Source: Streptomyces sp. NBC_00237
GTDB lineage: Bacteria; Actinomycetota; Actinomycetes; Streptomycetales; Streptomycetaceae
Assembly: GCF_026342435.1 (NCBI RefSeq)
Contig: NZ_JAPEMT010000002.1
Coordinates: 744,001-808,000 of the forward strand
Direction: 5' to 3'
Length of the DNA: 64,000 bases
The position numbers and the translations under genes were made by a program. How positions within the stretch are numbered: position 1 is the stretch's first letter; every line of letters begins with the position of its first letter. The notes under the pieces are model-generated. The model made no database searches, was not told the DNA's origin, and saw nothing but the letters and a program-made list of their open reading frames with translations. Below are positions 52,133 to 60,825 of the stretch, in pieces.

Positions 52133-53440
52133 ATGGCTTCCCTCCCCCCGGCTCCGGCCTCCCTCACCTTCACGCCCGTCCTGCGCGTGCTGCGGCTCTG
52201 CCTGCACGCGCTGCTCGCCGGGCTGCTCGCCCTCGCCGCCGTCAAGGCGGTCGCCGCCGGGGGTCCGCACGCCTACGCGGTCGTGGCCTCGGCCCTGCTG
52301 ATGGCCGGGGTGTACGCGGCCGGGACGATGAGCCGCTCCGTCGGCCGCTCGCGACGCGCCGCCGCCTGGTGGCTGGCGGCTCTCGGCGTCTCCTGGCTGC
52401 TCCTGCTCGCCCTGTCGTCCGACGCGCTGTGGGTGGCGTTCCCGCTGTACTTCCTCCAGCTGCATCTGCTGCCGATGCGCTGGGGGCTTTCGGCGGTGGC
52501 CGTCACCGCCGCCGCCGCGATCTCCAGCTTCGTCCTGCACGGGCAGCAGGTCACCCCGGGCACCTTCATAGGGCCGCTGCTGGGCGGGGCCGTGGCGGTG
52601 GCGACCGTACTGGGGTATCAGGCGCTCTACCGGGAGAGCGAGCGGCGGCGCGAGCTGATCGACGAGCTGTTGTCGACCCGCGCGGAGCTCGCGGAGGCCG
52701 AGCGGGCGGCGGGCACGCTCGCCGAGCGGGAGCGGCTCGCCCGCGAGATCCACGACACGCTCGCCCAGGGCCTCTCCAGCATCCAGCTCCTGCTGCGCGC
52801 CGCCGAACGCGCGCTGCCCGCCGATGACCCCGCCCTCGGGCACATCCGCCAGGCGCGCGAGGCCGCACAGGACAACCTCGCCGAGGCACGCCGTTTCGTA
52901 CGGGCGCTGAGCCCGCCCGACCTGGAGCACGGGTCGCTGGCCGCGGCTCTGGAACGGCTGTGCGCGCCCGCTCCCACTCCTGGCGGCCCGGCCGTGCAGT
53001 TCGGGGTCAGCGGGACGCCGGTCGAACTGCCCACTCCGTACGAAGTCGCCCTGCTCCGCATCGCGCAGTCGGCCCTCGCGAACACGGTCCGGCACGCGAA
53101 GGCGGACCGCGCGGAGATCACGCTGAGCTTCATGGAGACGTCCGTCTCGCTCGACATCGTCGACGACGGGGTCGGTTTCGACGTGGGTGCGGTGCGCCGC
53201 TCGCCCGCCCCGAACGCCTCGTCAGCCTCACCCAGCTCGCCCGGCTCGACCGCCTCGCAAGCCTCGCACGCCTCACATGCCTCCGACGGCGGCTTCGGGC
53301 TGCCCGCGATGCGAGCGCGGGCCCGTTCGCTGGGCGGGACGCTGAGCGTGGAGTCCGCGCCGGGGCAGGGCACGGCCGTCGCGATCACCCTGCCGCTTCC
53401 CGGTCCCCCCGCCGCCCCCATCGCCGGAGCCGTCTCATGA
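52133..53440 (+). CDS. Sensor histidine kinase (HisKA_3)
   Basis: This 435-aa kinase has five or six N-terminal membrane helices, a coiled-coil linker (RRRELIDELLSTRAELAEAE), the His box AREIHDTLAQGLSSIQ, N-box LLRIAQSALANTVRHAKAD and G-box DGGFGLPAMRARA. A Ser/Ala-rich insertion (SASPSSPGSTASQASHASHA) interrupts the ATP-binding domain. The start overlaps nothing and is 112 bases from the permease start, suggesting the pair controls the transporter. Confidence 0.91.
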   Translation: MASLPPAPASLTFTPVLRVLRLCLHALLAGLLALAAVKAVAAGGPHAYAVVASALLMAGVYAAGTMSRSVGRSRRAAAWWLAALGVSWLLLLALSSDALWVAFPLYFLQLHLLPMRWGLSAVAVTAAAAISSFVLHGQQVTPGTFIGPLLGGAVAVATVLGYQALYRESERRRELIDELLSTRAELAEAERAAGTLAERERLAREIHDTLAQGLSSIQLLLRAAERALPADDPALGHIRQAREAAQDNLAEARRFVRALSPPDLEHGSLAAALERLCAPAPTPGGPAVQFGVSGTPVELPTPYEVALLRIAQSALANTVRHAKADRAEITLSFMETSVSLDIVDDGVGFDVGAVRRSPAPNASSASPSSPGSTASQASHASHASDGGFGLPAMRARARSLGGTLSVESAPGQGTAVAITLPLPGPPAAPIAGAVS

Positions 53441-54078
53441 GCACGCCCTCTCCCATCAGGCTGCTGCTGGCCGACGACCATCCCGTCGTACGCGCCGGGC
53501 TGCGCGCGGTGCTCGACACGGAGGCCGACTTCGTGGTGGTCCAGGAGGCGTCGACGGCGGAGCGGGCGGTCGAGCTGGCTGCTGCGGGCGGGATCGACGT
53601 CGTACTGATGGACCTCCAGTTCGGGCCGGACCGGATGCACGGTTCGGAGGCGACGGCGGCCATCGCGGGGCGGCCCGGTGCTCCTCGGGTGCTGGTGCTG
53701 ACCACGTACGACACCGACGCGGACATCCTCGCGGCGGTCGAGGCGGGGGCGGCGGGTTACCTGCTGAAGGACGCTCCGCCGGAGGAGCTGGCGTCGGCGG
53801 TCCGTACGGCGGCGGCCGGTCAGTCGGCGCTCGCCCCGGCGGTCGCGCACCGGCTGATGGACCGGATGCGGACACCTGCGGAGGCGCTCACCAAGCGCGA
53901 ACTGGAAGTCCTCCAGCTCGTCGGAGAGGGCCTTTCCAACCAGCAGATCAGCAAGGCCCTCTTCCTCAGCCAGGCCACGGTCAAGTCCCACCTCGTGCAC
54001 ATCTACGCCAAGCTGGGCGTCGACTCGCGCACCTCGGCGGTCGCGGCGGCGACCGCGCGGAGGCTGATCAGGCGGTAG
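53437..54078 (+). CDS. NarL/LuxR-family response regulator
   Basis: This 213-aa regulator has acidic pair and phospho-Asp (LLLADDHPVVRAG, VVLMDLQFGPD), Lys in YLLKDAPP and HTH LTKRELEVLQLVGEGLSNQQISKALFLSQATVKSHLVHIYAKLG. It is coupled by ATGA to the kinase. The likely target is the divergent ABC transporter. Confidence 0.94.
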   Translation: MSTPSPIRLLLADDHPVVRAGLRAVLDTEADFVVVQEASTAERAVELAAAGGIDVVLMDLQFGPDRMHGSEATAAIAGRPGAPRVLVLTTYDTDADILAAVEAGAAGYLLKDAPPEELASAVRTAAAGQSALAPAVAHRLMDRMRTPAEALTKRELEVLQLVGEGLSNQQISKALFLSQATVKSHLVHIYAKLGVDSRTSAVAAATARRLIRR

Positions 54079-54146
54079 GGCCGTCCGGCATAGTGGGGCG
54101 GGGGCCGATCGGCGCCCCCGGGGTTCCACGAAGGAAAGTACTGGCC

Positions 54147-54461
54147 ATGACCTACTTCATGTACGACGTCCACGGCAACGCGGTGGACGAGCCGGACGCG
54201 GCGACGCTCCGCACTCTGGTCGTGGACGGGCTGGCGGACCCGGAAGCGGTCAATCCGGAGGTTTCGCTGACGCACGAGAGCGGGTGGTCGCTGACCGCGT
54301 ACGCGGGGGGACTGCTGCTCTGGGAGAACGTGGAGGACGAGGAGGCGGGGGCGGCGACGCTGGACGAGGTGGAGGGGGAGGAAGTGGTCCGGTTGTTCGG
54401 GCTGTTGGCGGAGGGTGAGGTCGCGAAGGTGGCCGGGGTGGGGTGGCAGAAGTCCGCCTAG
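54147..54461 (+). CDS. Small acidic protein, unknown function
   Basis: This 104-aa acidic protein starts MTYFMYDVHGNAVDEPD and has no membrane segment or motif I know. AAGGAAAG lies about 10 bases upstream of ATG 54147. Codon usage is normal for the genome. Its middle (HESGWSLTAYAGGLLLWENVEDEE) suggests a compact immunity-like or Imm1-like fold, which is only a guess. Confidence 0.68.
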   Translation: MTYFMYDVHGNAVDEPDAATLRTLVVDGLADPEAVNPEVSLTHESGWSLTAYAGGLLLWENVEDEEAGAATLDEVEGEEVVRLFGLLAEGEVAKVAGVGWQKSA

Positions 54462-54544
54462 GGCTTGGGCGGGGTGTGTGCGGCTGGTCGCAGGCCGGGG
54501 TTCGGGCCGTCGGCGCCCTCCCGGCCTCGGCACCCCCGGAGGCG

Positions 54545-54841
54545 CTACTCCTTGGCCCCCGCCCACCCGTCCCCGAAGCTCTCGACCGCCTCGCGCACCA
54601 GCCCGACCCCGGGGGCCAGCGCGCTCACCGAGCCGATCGCCCCGGCGATCAGCAGCAGCGAGCGGCGCAGCCGCAGGACGTCGGGCGAGCCGCCCAGGAG
54701 CATCGCCGCGAGCCCGGCCAGCTCCTCCTCGGCGATGGCCCGGTCGGATAACTCGGCCGGGTGCGCGGCGAGTTCACGTCGGAGCCGGGCCACGACCGTA
54801 TGGAGTTCCGCGACCCTCGGATCGCTGTACGCACCGGTCAC
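54545..54841 (-). CDS. Small helical protein, unknown function
   Basis: This 98-aa protein is rich in Leu, Ala and Arg. GTG 54841 is preceded by GGAGGAG. It has predicted helices with heptad character (VAELHTVVARLRRELAAHPA, then EEELAGLAAMLLGG) and a weakly hydrophobic segment (LLLIAGAIGSVSALAPGVGL). No family was recognised. Confidence 0.65.
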   Translation of the reverse strand: MTGAYSDPRVAELHTVVARLRRELAAHPAELSDRAIAEEELAGLAAMLLGGSPDVLRLRRSLLLIAGAIGSVSALAPGVGLVREAVESFGDGWAGAKE

Positions 54842-55144
54842 GCATCGCTCCTCCGCGCTTCGCAACAAAGCTCTCCCCCTCGCACTCCGTGGTGCTTCTC
54901 GTCGGGGGTCGTTCTCCTGCGAACGATCCCGGGCGACGGGCACGTTAACGCTCTCACCGCGTGCGCGCCACCGTACGGACCGTGATTCAGCCTCGAAGGT
55001 TGAGCGGACGGCCGTCACGGCTCCGCTGCGGCCCTGCCCCGGTCCGGGCACAGCAGAGGCGGCTCGCACCCCCTTTGACCTCGGCGGATCTACCGTGATG
55101 GCAGAGCGTGCGCAGCCGGTGCGCACCCGAGGGAGGGAGTGGTC
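54842..55144. promoter_or_regulatory. Divergent promoter region
   Basis: 303 bases between two small divergent genes. It includes an inverted motif (GTTCTCCTGCGAAC) near 54910. No gene is supported. Confidence 0.4.
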
Positions 55145-55330
55145 ATGGCGGACGGTTGCCGCGACTGCCGTACCTGCACGAAAAGCCTGCTGGGCCGGAC
55201 CGCGCGCAAGGCGCTGTACGTCGTCACGCTGTCCTGGCTCGTGAAACCGGTGTTCCTGCGGAACTGTCCGCAGTGCGGGCACGTGATGCGCCGCCACGAG
55301 CGCCGCCGGGACGGTTCCTTCCAAGACTGA
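55145..55330 (+). CDS. 61-aa protein with two Cys pairs (zinc-ribbon-like)
   Basis: This short protein has CRDCRTC at the N-terminus and CPQCGH near residue 43, a spacing that fits one zinc site. A hydrophobic/basic middle (ALYVVTLSWLVKPVFLRN) and an Arg-rich tail follow. GGGAGG stands 8 bases before ATG 55145. The function is unknown; an RNA- or membrane-associated role is possible. Confidence 0.68.
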   Translation: MADGCRDCRTCTKSLLGRTARKALYVVTLSWLVKPVFLRNCPQCGHVMRRHERRRDGSFQD

Positions 55331-55390
55331 CCCGCTCTTTCCGGGGGTCTGATCCGCGTGCTCGGTGCCGCCGACTGGTATGCAGGGCCC

Positions 55391-56041
55391 ATGACGCAGC
55401 CCCCGAAGCCCCCCGCCGTCGCAGGTCTGCTCCTCGCCGCGGGCGGGGGACGCCGCCTGGGCGGCCTCCCCAAGGCGCTCCTCGAACACCGTGGCCGCCC
55501 CCTGGTGGAGCACGCGGTGCGGGTCCTGCGGGAGGGCGGATGCTCTCAGGTGTACGTCGTCCTGGGCGCGGCGGCGGCCGAGGTGCGCGAGCGCGCCGAG
55601 CTGGGCGGATGCGTGCTCGTCGAGAACCCGGAGTGGAAGCTGGGCATGGGCTCCTCTCTTCGGGCGGGCCTCGACTCCCTTGCGCGGGCGGGGAGTTGGG
55701 ACGCCGCTCTGACCTCTCTGGTCGACCAGCCGGGCATCGGGCCCGAGGCCGTCGCCCGGATGCTGGCGGCGGGCGGCGCGGACCCTTCGGCGTACCGGAC
55801 GGGGCTGACGGCAGCCTCGTACGACGGAAAGCGCGGGCACCCGGTGCTCTTCGGTGCCGACCGGTGGGACGGCATCGCGAGGACTGCGACCGGCGATCGC
55901 GGGGCACGCGCCTACCTGAAGGAGCACGCGGCGGAGCTGACGCTCGTCGAGTGCGGGGACGCGGCTCAGCCGTACGACATCGACCTGCCGGAGGATCTCG
56001 CCCGCCTCGACGGCTGGAGTCCCGGCCTCCACTTGCCGTGA
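55391..56041 (+). CDS. MobA/MocA-like nucleotidyltransferase
   Basis: This 216-aa protein has the NTP-transferase signature GLLLAAGGGRRLGGLPKALLEH and Asp in TSLVDQPGIGP, as in molybdenum-cofactor cytidylyltransferase and MobA. Such enzymes mature the cofactor of xanthine dehydrogenase. It lies between allantoin genes and malate synthase, so it fits purine catabolism. ATG 55391 is preferred over GTG 55358. Confidence 0.83.
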   Translation: MTQPPKPPAVAGLLLAAGGGRRLGGLPKALLEHRGRPLVEHAVRVLREGGCSQVYVVLGAAAAEVRERAELGGCVLVENPEWKLGMGSSLRAGLDSLARAGSWDAALTSLVDQPGIGPEAVARMLAAGGADPSAYRTGLTAASYDGKRGHPVLFGADRWDGIARTATGDRGARAYLKEHAAELTLVECGDAAQPYDIDLPEDLARLDGWSPGLHLP

Positions 56042-56107
56042 GCGCGGCGGCACTCAGGGCCACATTCTGTCGCCCCGAAGAATCTCGACGTCAACAAACC
56101 ATTGAAC

Positions 56108-56122
56108 TTCCACCATGAGGAA
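56108..56122. promoter_or_regulatory. Candidate AllR operator before malate synthase
   Basis: TTCC-ACCATGA-GGAA, 146-160 bases upstream of the malate synthase start. It shares TTCCAC and GGAA at the same spacing with the site at 49254. Confidence 0.6.
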
Positions 56123-56267
56123 ACTAATATCCACTGATCAGAAGCGCCTGATCGACCGAAACACATCAGACGGCGTCTGCGCCCGTATCTCGGCACCCTC
56201 GGCACCCCGTGCCGAGGCGACTGCCCGGCGGACGCGTAAGGCACCGCCCGCGAAGGAGTGACAGCTC

Positions 56268-57893
56268 ATGTCCGCACCAGCGCCGTCCCCGCTGGCCATC
56301 GTCGCCGCCGAGCCCCTGCCGAGGCAGGACGAGGTTCTGACCGACGCCGCCCTCGCGTTCGTGGCCGAGCTCCACCAGCGGTTCACCCCGCGACGCGACG
56401 AGCTGCTCGCCCGGCGCGGTGAGCGCCGCGCGGAGATCGCCCGTACGTCCTCGCTGGACTTCCTGCCGGAGACCGCCGCGATCCGTGAGGACGACTCCTG
56501 GAAGGTCGCTCCGGCCCCGGCCGCGCTGAACGACCGCCGGGTGGAGATCACCGGTCCGACCGACCAGAAGATGACCATCAACGCCCTCAACTCGGGCGCC
56601 CGGGTCTGGCTCGCCGACTTCGAGGACGCCTCGGCTCCCACCTGGGAGAACGTCGTCCTCGGCCAGCGCAACCTGATCGACGCGTACACCCGCAACATCG
56701 ACTTCACGGACCCGAAGTCGGGCAAGTCGTACGCCCTGAAGGACAACGCCGAGCTCGCGACCGTCGTCATGCGGCCGCGCGGCTGGCACCTGGAGGAGCG
56801 TCACCTGCGCGACGCCGACGGGAACTCCGTCCCCGGTGCGCTCGTCGACTTCGGTCTGTACTTCTTCCACAACGCGAAGCGGCTCATCGAGCTCGGCAAG
56901 GGCCCGTACTTCTACCTGCCGAAGACGGAGTCGCACCTTGAGGCGCGGCTGTGGAACGAGATCTTCGTCTTCGCGCAGGACTACGTCGGGATCGAGCAGG
57001 GCACCGTCCGTGCGACCGTCCTGATCGAGACGATCACGGCCGCGTACGAGATGGAAGAGATCCTCTACGAGCTGCGTGAGCACGCGGCGGGGCTGAACGC
57101 GGGGCGTTGGGACTATCTCTTCTCGATCGTGAAGAACTTCCGCGACGGTGGGGCGAAGTTCGTTCTGCCGGACCGCAACGCGGTGACGATGACCGCCCCG
57201 TTCATGCGGGCGTACACCGAACTGCTGGTGCGTACGTGCCACAAGCGCGGCGCGCACGCGATCGGCGGCATGGCGGCGTTCATCCCGTCGCGGCGCGACG
57301 CGGAAGTCAACAAGGTCGCCTTCGAGAAGGTCAAGGCGGACAAGGACCGGGAGGCCGGGGACGGCTTCGACGGTTCGTGGGTCGCGCACCCGGACCTGGT
57401 GCCGATCGCGATGGCCTCGTTCGACGCGGTGCTCGGCGAGAAGCCGAACCAGAAGGAGCGGCTGCGGGAGGACGTGTCGGTCGCGGCCGGGGACCTCATC
57501 GCGATCGACTCGCTGGACGCGAAGCCGACGTACGGGGGGCTGGTCGCGGCGGTTCAGGTCGGTACGCGCTACATCGAGGCGTGGCTGCGGGGGCTCGGCG
57601 CCGTCGCCATCTTCAACCTGATGGAGGACGCGGCGACGGCGGAGATCTCGCGGTCGCAGATCTGGCAGTGGATCAACGCGGGTGTCGTCTTCGAGAACGG
57701 CGAGAAGGCGACGGCGGAGCTGACGCGGAGGATCGCGGCGGAGGAGCTGGGGAAGATTCGGGCGGAGATCGGCGAGGAGGCGTTCGCGGCGGGGAAGTGG
57801 CAGCAGGCGCATGATCTGCTGCTCACGGTTTCGCTGGATGCGGACTATGCGGAGTTCCTTACGTTGCCCGCTTATGAGCAGCTGGTCGGCTGA
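56268..57893 (+). CDS. aceB: Malate synthase A
   Basis: This 541-aa enzyme condenses glyoxylate with acetyl-CoA to malate. Family features include the catalytic-region Arg (VVMRPRGWHLEERH), YFYLPKTESHLEARLWNE, and HAIGGMAAFIPSRRD. The full family length is present. Allantoin degradation by alc and allB yields glyoxylate through ureidoglycolate, so this gene completes the route into central metabolism. Start ATG 56268 follows AAGGAG. Confidence 0.97.
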   Translation: MSAPAPSPLAIVAAEPLPRQDEVLTDAALAFVAELHQRFTPRRDELLARRGERRAEIARTSSLDFLPETAAIREDDSWKVAPAPAALNDRRVEITGPTDQKMTINALNSGARVWLADFEDASAPTWENVVLGQRNLIDAYTRNIDFTDPKSGKSYALKDNAELATVVMRPRGWHLEERHLRDADGNSVPGALVDFGLYFFHNAKRLIELGKGPYFYLPKTESHLEARLWNEIFVFAQDYVGIEQGTVRATVLIETITAAYEMEEILYELREHAAGLNAGRWDYLFSIVKNFRDGGAKFVLPDRNAVTMTAPFMRAYTELLVRTCHKRGAHAIGGMAAFIPSRRDAEVNKVAFEKVKADKDREAGDGFDGSWVAHPDLVPIAMASFDAVLGEKPNQKERLREDVSVAAGDLIAIDSLDAKPTYGGLVAAVQVGTRYIEAWLRGLGAVAIFNLMEDAATAEISRSQIWQWINAGVVFENGEKATAELTRRIAAEELGKIRAEIGEEAFAAGKWQQAHDLLLTVSLDADYAEFLTLPAYEQLVG

Positions 57894-57919
57894 CTTCGCT
57901 CGCTCGCTTGGGCAGGGTC

Positions 57920-57958
57920 GTGGCCCGGGGGCGCACTTTGGGTGCGGCCCCGGGCCAC
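57920..57958. terminator. Strong terminator hairpin after aceB
   Basis: GTGGCCCGGGG pairs perfectly with CCCCGGGCCAC. Inside it CGCAC pairs with GTGCG around TTTGG. It lies 26 bases past the aceB stop. Confidence 0.85.
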
Positions 57959-58046
57959 GGGCGCTTTCCGGGTGCGGGCCCGGGGCGGTTGCTGTTACTG
58001 ACTGGGGCTACGCCCCTTGCCCCCTGCACGGGCTGCGCCCGCGCGT

Positions 58047-58067
58047 CCTCAAACGCCGGACGGGCTG
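58047..58067. repeat. Dispersed 3'-end repeat, copy 2
   Basis: The same 21 bases as 50232-50252, covering the stop and last codons of the PucR-type gene. Just upstream (57990-58046) lie short inverted repeats such as GGGGCTACGCCCC and GGGCTGCGCCC. Confidence 0.9.
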
Positions 58068-59347
58068 GAGTTGGCGGATGGGCTGATATGCCCGCGCAGG
58101 CGTCGGGCGCGGAGGACCAGTTCCATTTCGAAGCGGCGGTCCGGGTCGTCCACCTCCTCGCCCCACAGTTCCCTGATCTGCCGCATCCGGTAGCGGACCG
58201 TCTGGGGGTGGACTCCCAGGCGGGCGGCCACCTCGGGAGCGCCGCCCCGGGTCTCCAGCCAGGCCAGCAGGGTTTCCGCGAGGCGTCGGCCCTGGGTGGG
58301 GCCGCACTCCGCCAGCGGGGCCAGGCAGCGGGCGGCCAGTTCGTCCATCAGCTCCTCGGGCGGGAGCAGGACCATCGCCTGCGTGTGCTCCGTGCAGTGG
58401 AGAAAGCCCTCGGAGGGGAGCAGGCCGCGGTCCATGAGTTCCATCGCGGCCTTCGCCCAGCGCAGCGACTTCGCCGCCCCGGCGAGAGGGACAGCGGGGC
58501 CCAGGGCCCCGGTCCATCCGGTCATGGCACGGCGCAGTTGTTCGGGGCGGCCCGCGAGCAGGGGGTCGGGAACGACGATCAGGGGTTGTTCGCTCTCCAT
58601 GTCCACGAGGACGTCGTCGCCCGCGGCGGGCGGCACGCACTCCCGGGCGGGCCGTTGCAGCACCCCGATCGCCACCCGGTCGGGGACCGTCCAGCCGATG
58701 CGGGACGCGTGCGCCGCCAGGTCAGCCAGCGAACCGGCTGCCCCGTCCACCTCGCCCGTCGTGCGTTCACGCACGATGGCCTGGGTCAACTTCCTTTGCA
58801 GACGCAGGCGTTCACCCGCCTCCCGGGCGGCGGCCTCGGCGTAGCCGCGCACGGATTCGTCGACCAGGCCGTCGAGGAAGGAGAAGCCCGCCTCGGCGAG
58901 TTCGTACATCGCGGGCGGCGGGATGCTCGCCCGCTGGCCGATCTCGGCGAGGCGTCGCCAGGCGAGCCGTACGCCGAGGCGGTAGACCGCCTGGAGGGAG
59001 TTGAGGGAGCGGCCGTGCAGCCCCTCGCCCCTGCCGAACTCCTGGAAGACCTCCAGATGCAGGTGCGGGGGGCGGCCGTCCTGTCGGGCGAGGTGCTGGA
59101 CGAAGTCCTCCAGGGCCCGGCGGATGCCCACGAGCGCCATCAGGTCGCCGGACTCGTCCAGGAGCAGCGGCATCCGGGGATGTTCGCGGCAGATCTCGTC
59201 GAGGATCTGGCGGGCCAGGGCGGGCACCTCCGCCATGGCCTGGTCCGTGAACTGCCGGACCTTCAGGCGGGGCACGTCCGCCCAGGCGGAGGCGGGCGCG
59301 GGGGACGGAGCGGGCGGCTTGCTCGTGGTCGTGCCGGACGTCTTCAT
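58049..59347 (-). CDS. PucR-type (CdaR) transcriptional regulator
   Basis: This 432-aa regulator has an N-terminal sensory region, a middle GGDEF-like/CdaR region and a C-terminal PucR HTH (LAETLLAWLETRGGAPEVAARLGVHPQTVRYRMRQIRELWG). PucR proteins control purine or sugar-diacid use. The allantoin/glyoxylate genes nearby support a purine link, but targets are not shown. It is coupled by ATGA to a small membrane protein. The last residues (SPSGV) come from a dispersed repeat. Confidence 0.88.
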   Translation of the reverse strand: MKTSGTTTSKPPAPSPAPASAWADVPRLKVRQFTDQAMAEVPALARQILDEICREHPRMPLLLDESGDLMALVGIRRALEDFVQHLARQDGRPPHLHLEVFQEFGRGEGLHGRSLNSLQAVYRLGVRLAWRRLAEIGQRASIPPPAMYELAEAGFSFLDGLVDESVRGYAEAAAREAGERLRLQRKLTQAIVRERTTGEVDGAAGSLADLAAHASRIGWTVPDRVAIGVLQRPARECVPPAAGDDVLVDMESEQPLIVVPDPLLAGRPEQLRRAMTGWTGALGPAVPLAGAAKSLRWAKAAMELMDRGLLPSEGFLHCTEHTQAMVLLPPEELMDELAARCLAPLAECGPTQGRRLAETLLAWLETRGGAPEVAARLGVHPQTVRYRMRQIRELWGEEVDDPDRRFEMELVLRARRLRGHISPSANSSPSGV

Positions 59348-59496
59348 TTTCGCGGGACCCCCGTCTCGTAGCTGATCAAGGGGACGTTGGGCTGCTCCGG
59401 AGTGGCGTCGAGCAGCGCCACGATGCCGAACGCCGCCCCCACCGCGAGCGCGGCGGCGACGAGGCAGGTCAGGAGCACGGAGATCGGTCTGGGCAT
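59344..59496 (-). CDS. 50-aa single-helix membrane protein (DUF2613-like)
   Basis: The protein is MPRP followed by one hydrophobic helix (ISVLLTCLVAAALAVGAAFG) and a short polar tail. The size and layout recall actinobacterial DUF2613 proteins. Its stop overlaps the PucR start (ATGA), so it is probably the first gene of that transcript. ATG 59496 is used; the frame extends to 59562 without a better start. Confidence 0.7.
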   Translation of the reverse strand: MPRPISVLLTCLVAAALAVGAAFGIVALLDATPEQPNVPLISYETGVPRK

Positions 59497-59661
59497 GACG
59501 GGGGAGCCTCTCTGACGCTGGTCCCCACCGGCAGCCTGACAGCAAGTCCACAGTCTCGACACGAGATTGACAGTCCGTCAAGACCGCGCTTACGGTTCCC
59601 GGCCCATACGCACCGTGCACGCGCCCCCTCTCTCCGCCACGGCCCCCTCTGGAGCTCCCGT
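59497..59661. promoter_or_regulatory. Divergent promoter region
   Basis: 165 bases upstream of the small membrane protein/PucR unit and the DUF3068 gene, with GACAG/CTGTC repeats near 59535-59575. No gene is supported. Confidence 0.4.
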
Positions 59662-60612
59662 ATGCGTCGCACCGCCTCACCCCTGTCGCTGATCCTGCTC
59701 GGCACCGGCGTGTTCCTGCTGGTCCTCGCACCGCTGTTGGCCTGGTACGTCAGCCCCCGGGCCAAGAGCAGCCCGATCGACATCGACACCACCACCGTGT
59801 TCACCGGAACGGGGAGCTACTTCGACACCAAGTCGCTGGCGATCGCCCGCGACAAGCCGTTGACGATCACCCGGCAGGTGCGCGGCGACGTCGCCGACAG
59901 CGTCCGCAGCGGGCGCGCCGTCTGGGACGTCTCCACGTCCATCGACACCGAGGACACGCTGCCCGCGGCCGACACCACCGACTCCCTCCAGTGGACGCTG
60001 GAGCGGTGGGTCACCGACCGCCGCACCAATGAGCCCGTGCACTGCTGCAAGGAGCAGCCCACCTTTGACGGCGAGGCGTACCTGAAGTTCCCCTTCGACG
60101 TCGAGAAGCGTTCGTACCGCTGGTGGGACGGCACTCTCGGCTCCACCGTCTCCCTCCGCTTCGCGGGTACGAAGAAGATCCAGGGGCACGAGGGCTACCG
60201 CTTCACCGGCACCGTCGCACCCGCCAAGACGGGTACCCGGATGGTGCCGGGCCGCCTGGTGGGCCTGCCCGAGCGGGGGCAGGTCCTGGCCGAGGAGTGG
60301 TACGCCAACCACGGCGTGGAGCTGGTCGTCGACCGCCGCACGGGGCGCATCCTGAACGCGGCGATCGGCCCCCGCAAGACGCTCCGGGCCCCCGGTGCGA
60401 AGACGGACGCACTGGTGCTGCTGGACAGCCGGAAGCTGGAGTTCACCCCGGCCACCCAGCGGACCCAGGTGGCGCTGGCCGGGACGGACGGCGACAAGTT
60501 GCGGCTGGTGAGCGAGACGCTGCCGGTGGGTGGCGGGGCCGCGGGCGGCCTCCTCGCGGCGTCCGGGCTGTTCCTGGTGGTCCGGGGCCGGGTCAGCCCC
60601 CCGAGGCAGTGA
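59662..60612 (+). CDS. DUF3068/PorA-family membrane-anchored protein
   Basis: This 316-aa protein has an N-terminal helix (LILLGTGVFLLVLAPLLAWYV), an extracellular beta-rich domain with DTTTVFTGTGSYFD and DRRTGRILNAA, and a C-terminal helix before a short tail. The family is actinobacterial and often next to envelope glycosylation genes, as here. The function is unknown. Confidence 0.86.
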   Translation: MRRTASPLSLILLGTGVFLLVLAPLLAWYVSPRAKSSPIDIDTTTVFTGTGSYFDTKSLAIARDKPLTITRQVRGDVADSVRSGRAVWDVSTSIDTEDTLPAADTTDSLQWTLERWVTDRRTNEPVHCCKEQPTFDGEAYLKFPFDVEKRSYRWWDGTLGSTVSLRFAGTKKIQGHEGYRFTGTVAPAKTGTRMVPGRLVGLPERGQVLAEEWYANHGVELVVDRRTGRILNAAIGPRKTLRAPGAKTDALVLLDSRKLEFTPATQRTQVALAGTDGDKLRLVSETLPVGGGAAGGLLAASGLFLVVRGRVSPPRQ

Positions 60613-60825
60613 CGCAGGCACTCCGCGTCAGCACCACGAGGCCGCAACCAGCTTACGGACTGCGCGATGTGATGGGGCGTCAGCACAAACCCGTGCGGAA
60701 ATTGTCATTCAGGTGAGTAGCCGCCTCGAACGCCGTGGCGAAAACTACCTACCCACCCCACCGTGCACGGAACTCCGCACACCGTCACCCATTGGTTCCG
60801 CACCCTCACACGAGTTGGAGCCCCG
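60613..60825. promoter_or_regulatory. Upstream region of the envelope glycosylation operon
   Basis: 213 bases with no supported gene. TTGGAG near 60814 is the ribosome site of the next gene. Confidence 0.45.
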
